A stretch of 64,000 bases of DNA from Aliamphritea ceti (GTDB lineage: Bacteria; Pseudomonadota; Gammaproteobacteria; Pseudomonadales; Balneatricaceae), in contig NZ_AP025282.1 of assembly GCF_024347215.1 (NCBI RefSeq), positions 1,612,001 through 1,676,000 on the forward strand. Reading direction: 5' to 3'. The notes below the pieces were generated by a model that was not told the origin of the DNA, did not search any database, and worked only from the letters and a program-made list of their open reading frames with translations. Made by a program: the position numbers and the translations under genes. Positions within the stretch are counted from its first letter, which is position 1. The number at the start of each line of letters is the position of its first letter. Shown in pieces: positions 62,016-64,000 of the stretch.

Positions 62016-62039
62016 TTTTATCTTGAAGTCAAGATAAAA
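62016..62039. promoter_or_regulatory. MarR operator candidate 2 (24-bp near-perfect palindrome)
   Basis: Same half-site TTTTATCTTGA with its complement around a 2-nt centre, 39 bp from the first dyad and 65 bp upstream of the marR-like start. Two matching dyads in a divergent region are the usual sign of autoregulation and control of the neighbour. Confidence 0.72.
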
Positions 62040-62103
62040 TTGTAGATAATGATTTCCTATATTCAGATAAAGCTTTCTTTCTCATTCGGCACGGAACTCA
62101 GAT

Positions 62104-62631
62104 ATGACCGATAAACTTTCAGCTGTTAGCCAGGAAAACGTTGCGGGCGATGCCGTAGATAAGATCATTAGCCAGTGGCAGGCGCAGCGGCCAGATCTTG
62201 ATCTGGAAGGCATGGCGACGATTGGTCGTGTAAAGCGTTGTGCAGCGTTACTGCAACCAAAACTGGAAAGTGTGTTTAAGCAGTTTGATTTGAGTTTCTG
62301 GGAATTCGATGTGCTGGCGACTTTACGTCGTTCCGGCGATGATTGTTGTCTTTCACCAACAGAGCTGTTTTCCACTATGATGATTACGTCTGGCACTATG
62401 ACTCATCGAATGAAACAGCTTGAGTCACGGGGGCTGGTGGAGCGTCTGCCTAATCCTCAGGATGCCCGCAGTATGTTGGTGAAACTGACCGCAGAAGGTT
62501 TTTCAAAAGTAGATGCGGCAGTGACTGCTCACACCATTAATGAGAAGCAAATTCTGGCGGGGTTACCGGCAGAGAAACTAGCGGCTTTAGATATTGCTTT
62601 AGTGGAACTGCTAAAGGTGTTGGAAGAGTAG
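62104..62631 (+). CDS. MarR-family transcriptional regulator
   Basis: 175 residues. MarR winged HTH: DLSFWEFDVLATLRRSGDDCCLSPTELFSTMMITSGTMTHRMKQLESRGLVERLPNPQDARSMLV is continuous from ~65 to 130. The wing DARS is the DNA-binding loop typical of MarR. The two palindromes between it and the divergent EamA exporter are its likely operators. It should respond to the exporter substrate. Confidence 0.92.
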   Translation: MTDKLSAVSQENVAGDAVDKIISQWQAQRPDLDLEGMATIGRVKRCAALLQPKLESVFKQFDLSFWEFDVLATLRRSGDDCCLSPTELFSTMMITSGTMTHRMKQLESRGLVERLPNPQDARSMLVKLTAEGFSKVDAAVTAHTINEKQILAGLPAEKLAALDIALVELLKVLEE

Positions 62632-62672
62632 GAACTGCAGATAAGCCTGCTACTGAGAACTGCTTAATAGGT

Positions 62673-63353
62673 TTATCTCGAACGGGATAAGTTGATATCA
62701 GAAGAGGCAAGCATTTCCGATAGTTCTTTATAAGTCCGTACATCTCCAAATGATCGGTAGAAGGTGTTGAGTGTTGCTTCGTGCAGGCCATGTGCATGAC
62801 CAATACTAAGGTCTGCAATCAGAATTGTTTGGTAGTTTAGCTCTACAGCATCCCGGGCTGACGATTCACAACAAACGTTAGTAACAGTGCCGCAAATAAG
62901 TACTGTTGTAATATTTCTTTCTTGCAATTGTGCGTGCAGATTTGATTTTCCGGGGAAGAATGCACTGTAGCCGAATTTGTAAGAAATAATGTCAGCAGTA
63001 TCGACTGTCAGTGATGCATGTATCTGCGATCTTGGGTCATCTGCTTGGGTTATATTATGCAGTTCCTGAGCAGTTTTCGGACCAAAAATAGCAATATGGT
63101 TTTGTTGTACTTGATTGCTTTTGGGCGTTACCCAGGCGACAGAGCCTCCAGCTTTTCTCAGATCGCATGCCAAAGAATTGATAGACGGAATAATAGCTTC
63201 GCAATGTGCATCTTTCAGAACAAAGGCGTTGGTCATATCGATTACGACGAGTGCTGTACTGCGAGGATCAATATCATTGAATGCGTGCAATGTGCCTCTG
63301 CGTGACGATACTTTTTTAATAATTTTTTGATTATTAATACTTGAGTGAGACAT
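62673..63353 (-). CDS. Isochorismatase-family cysteine hydrolase
   Basis: 226 residues from MSHSSINNQK (a GTG 12 bases upstream is an alternative). Core: TALVVIDMTNAFV (Asp), GGSVAWVTPKSNQ (Lys region), VLICGTVTNVCCESSARDAVELNY with the nucleophile Cys in the V-C-C segment. The Asp-Lys-Cys triad fits nicotinamidase/isochorismatase-like amidases. Substrate not predictable; a free-standing gene. Confidence 0.85.
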   Translation of the reverse strand: MSHSSINNQKIIKKVSSRRGTLHAFNDIDPRSTALVVIDMTNAFVLKDAHCEAIIPSINSLACDLRKAGGSVAWVTPKSNQVQQNHIAIFGPKTAQELHNITQADDPRSQIHASLTVDTADIISYKFGYSAFFPGKSNLHAQLQERNITTVLICGTVTNVCCESSARDAVELNYQTILIADLSIGHAHGLHEATLNTFYRSFGDVRTYKELSEMLASSDINLSRSR

Positions 63354-63502
63354 CTTATGGGGCACGCTAAGAGTAAAGTTAATTTAATCGCAGATAGTAA
63401 CTGAGTACACAATAGTGGTGTTTGTCGTTTAAGTTAAGAGGTGACAACTCCATATGTAGTTAAACCTCATAATGGACTTGTCACCTTATTCACATAGAAA
63501 AA

Positions 63503-63841
63503 CTATAAAACCTGCCAGCCAATAGCCCTGCTGATGGCAAAGCTGAATTCATCGGCGACGACTGTCCATAGTCTGTTAGCCTGTGAAATATTAATGGATG
63601 GTAAATTACGCAGCCTCAGACGGGCGATGAGTTTCTGTTCGTCCATAAAGATGCGTGCGTCGTTTTCTTCGTATTCGCCACTTTGCTGTTTTTCGTTAAT
63701 AAAGGCTATATCGCTGAACATATCCCTGCCTATATGTTCGATGACGCGCCTGATTTCCTCCCGACTTGTTTCATTTTCGCGTGTTACGGTGGTAATGATT
63801 CCTTCTAAAACTGCATTGAAGTTAACGTTATTAATGATCAT
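63503..63841 (-). CDS. Hypothetical protein, 112 residues
   Basis: Not recognised. From the ATG at 63841 (GGAG six bases before it), the protein is soluble and helical: VLEGIITTVTRENETSREEIRRVIEHIGRDMF, an acidic EYEENDARIFMDEQKLIARLRL, and LWTVVADEFSFAISRAIGWQVL at the end. No signal peptide or membrane helix. The remaining 159 bp to the right edge show no convincing gene. Confidence 0.62.
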   Translation of the reverse strand: MIINNVNFNAVLEGIITTVTRENETSREEIRRVIEHIGRDMFSDIAFINEKQQSGEYEENDARIFMDEQKLIARLRLRNLPSINISQANRLWTVVADEFSFAISRAIGWQVL

Positions 63842-64000
63842 GGCATACTCCATTGCTGCGCATAAATATTGCGGCGACGATTTAGCCGCAGGGTTTTAAG
63901 TATGGATTGTGGTTACAAGCACAGACGTGGATGTGACGTTGCGCCGCAGAAACCTGAGACGGGTCGAAAGAGTGGGGCAGAGCTGTCAGGTTAGCTCTGA

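Noticed and set aside
63885..64000. Reverse-strand open stretch reaching the right edge
   Set aside because: About 37 codons with no recognisable motif; too short to tell a gene end from chance.

Overview
The window looks like a chromosomal segment of a marine gammaproteobacterium of the Oceanospirillales type (Amphritea/Neptunomonas/Marinobacterium-like). This is inferred from TRAP (TAXI) transport genes, polyamine and glutarate catabolism, a DUF2799 lipoprotein and moderate GC. No rRNA, tRNA, CRISPR array, phage or intact insertion sequence was seen.

Layout. 1-3.5 kb: a truncated LysR gene divergent from a succinate-semialdehyde dehydrogenase/omega-aminotransferase pair. 3.6-7.4 kb: DUF3422 protein, YdjM-like membrane protein and an EamA exporter. 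7.5-13.2 kb: sbcDC nuclease operon; SbcD carries a long (Glu-Pro)n tail. 13.3-19.1 kb: an accessory patch with two AT-rich orphan genes separated by an attC-like hairpin, then SelO, a DnaQ-like exonuclease, a RIO kinase and a SpoIIAA-like protein, with three copies of a dispersed intergenic repeat. 19.1-21.8 kb: an archaeal-style XPB helicase/Bax1 (DUF790) nuclease pair. 22-24.8 kb: two acetyltransferases divergent from a MocR regulator. 25-32.4 kb: a compact moxR-DUF58-DUF4381-batA-batBC-batD operon. 32.6-33.6 kb: a cobalamin riboswitch controlling bluB. 33.7-39 kb: a GAF-GGDEF cyclase, then glutaryl-CoA dehydrogenase, a class III CoA-transferase and a second semialdehyde dehydrogenase. 39-43.4 kb: small singletons. 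43.5-49 kb: a polyamine locus (potF-like, puuA, divergent puuB, TetR, cupin). 49-52 kb: an ABM protein, multicopper oxidase and TerB-like protein. 52-58.7 kb: LysR, TAXI-TRAP transporter, DadA-like oxidase and racemase. 58.8-60.3 kb: a decayed nuclease-like fragment and a secreted protein with the hallmarks of a ribosome-inactivating rRNA N-glycosidase (ricin A/Shiga A fold). 60.3-64 kb: nitroreductase, EamA exporter divergent from a MarR regulator with two palindromic operators, isochorismatase-like hydrolase and an orphan gene.

The most exciting item is the putative single-chain ribosome-inactivating protein at 59493-60260, with aligned Tyr, Glu-x-x-Arg and Trp active-site residues and a signal peptide. 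A second, unconventional signal is a recurring pattern. At least nine gene borders carry short tandem repeats whose unit length (7-18 bp, or a 35-bp compound unit) and sequence differ at each place, several of them touching stop codons. Repeats of the same nature occur inside sbcD, sbcC and batBC.
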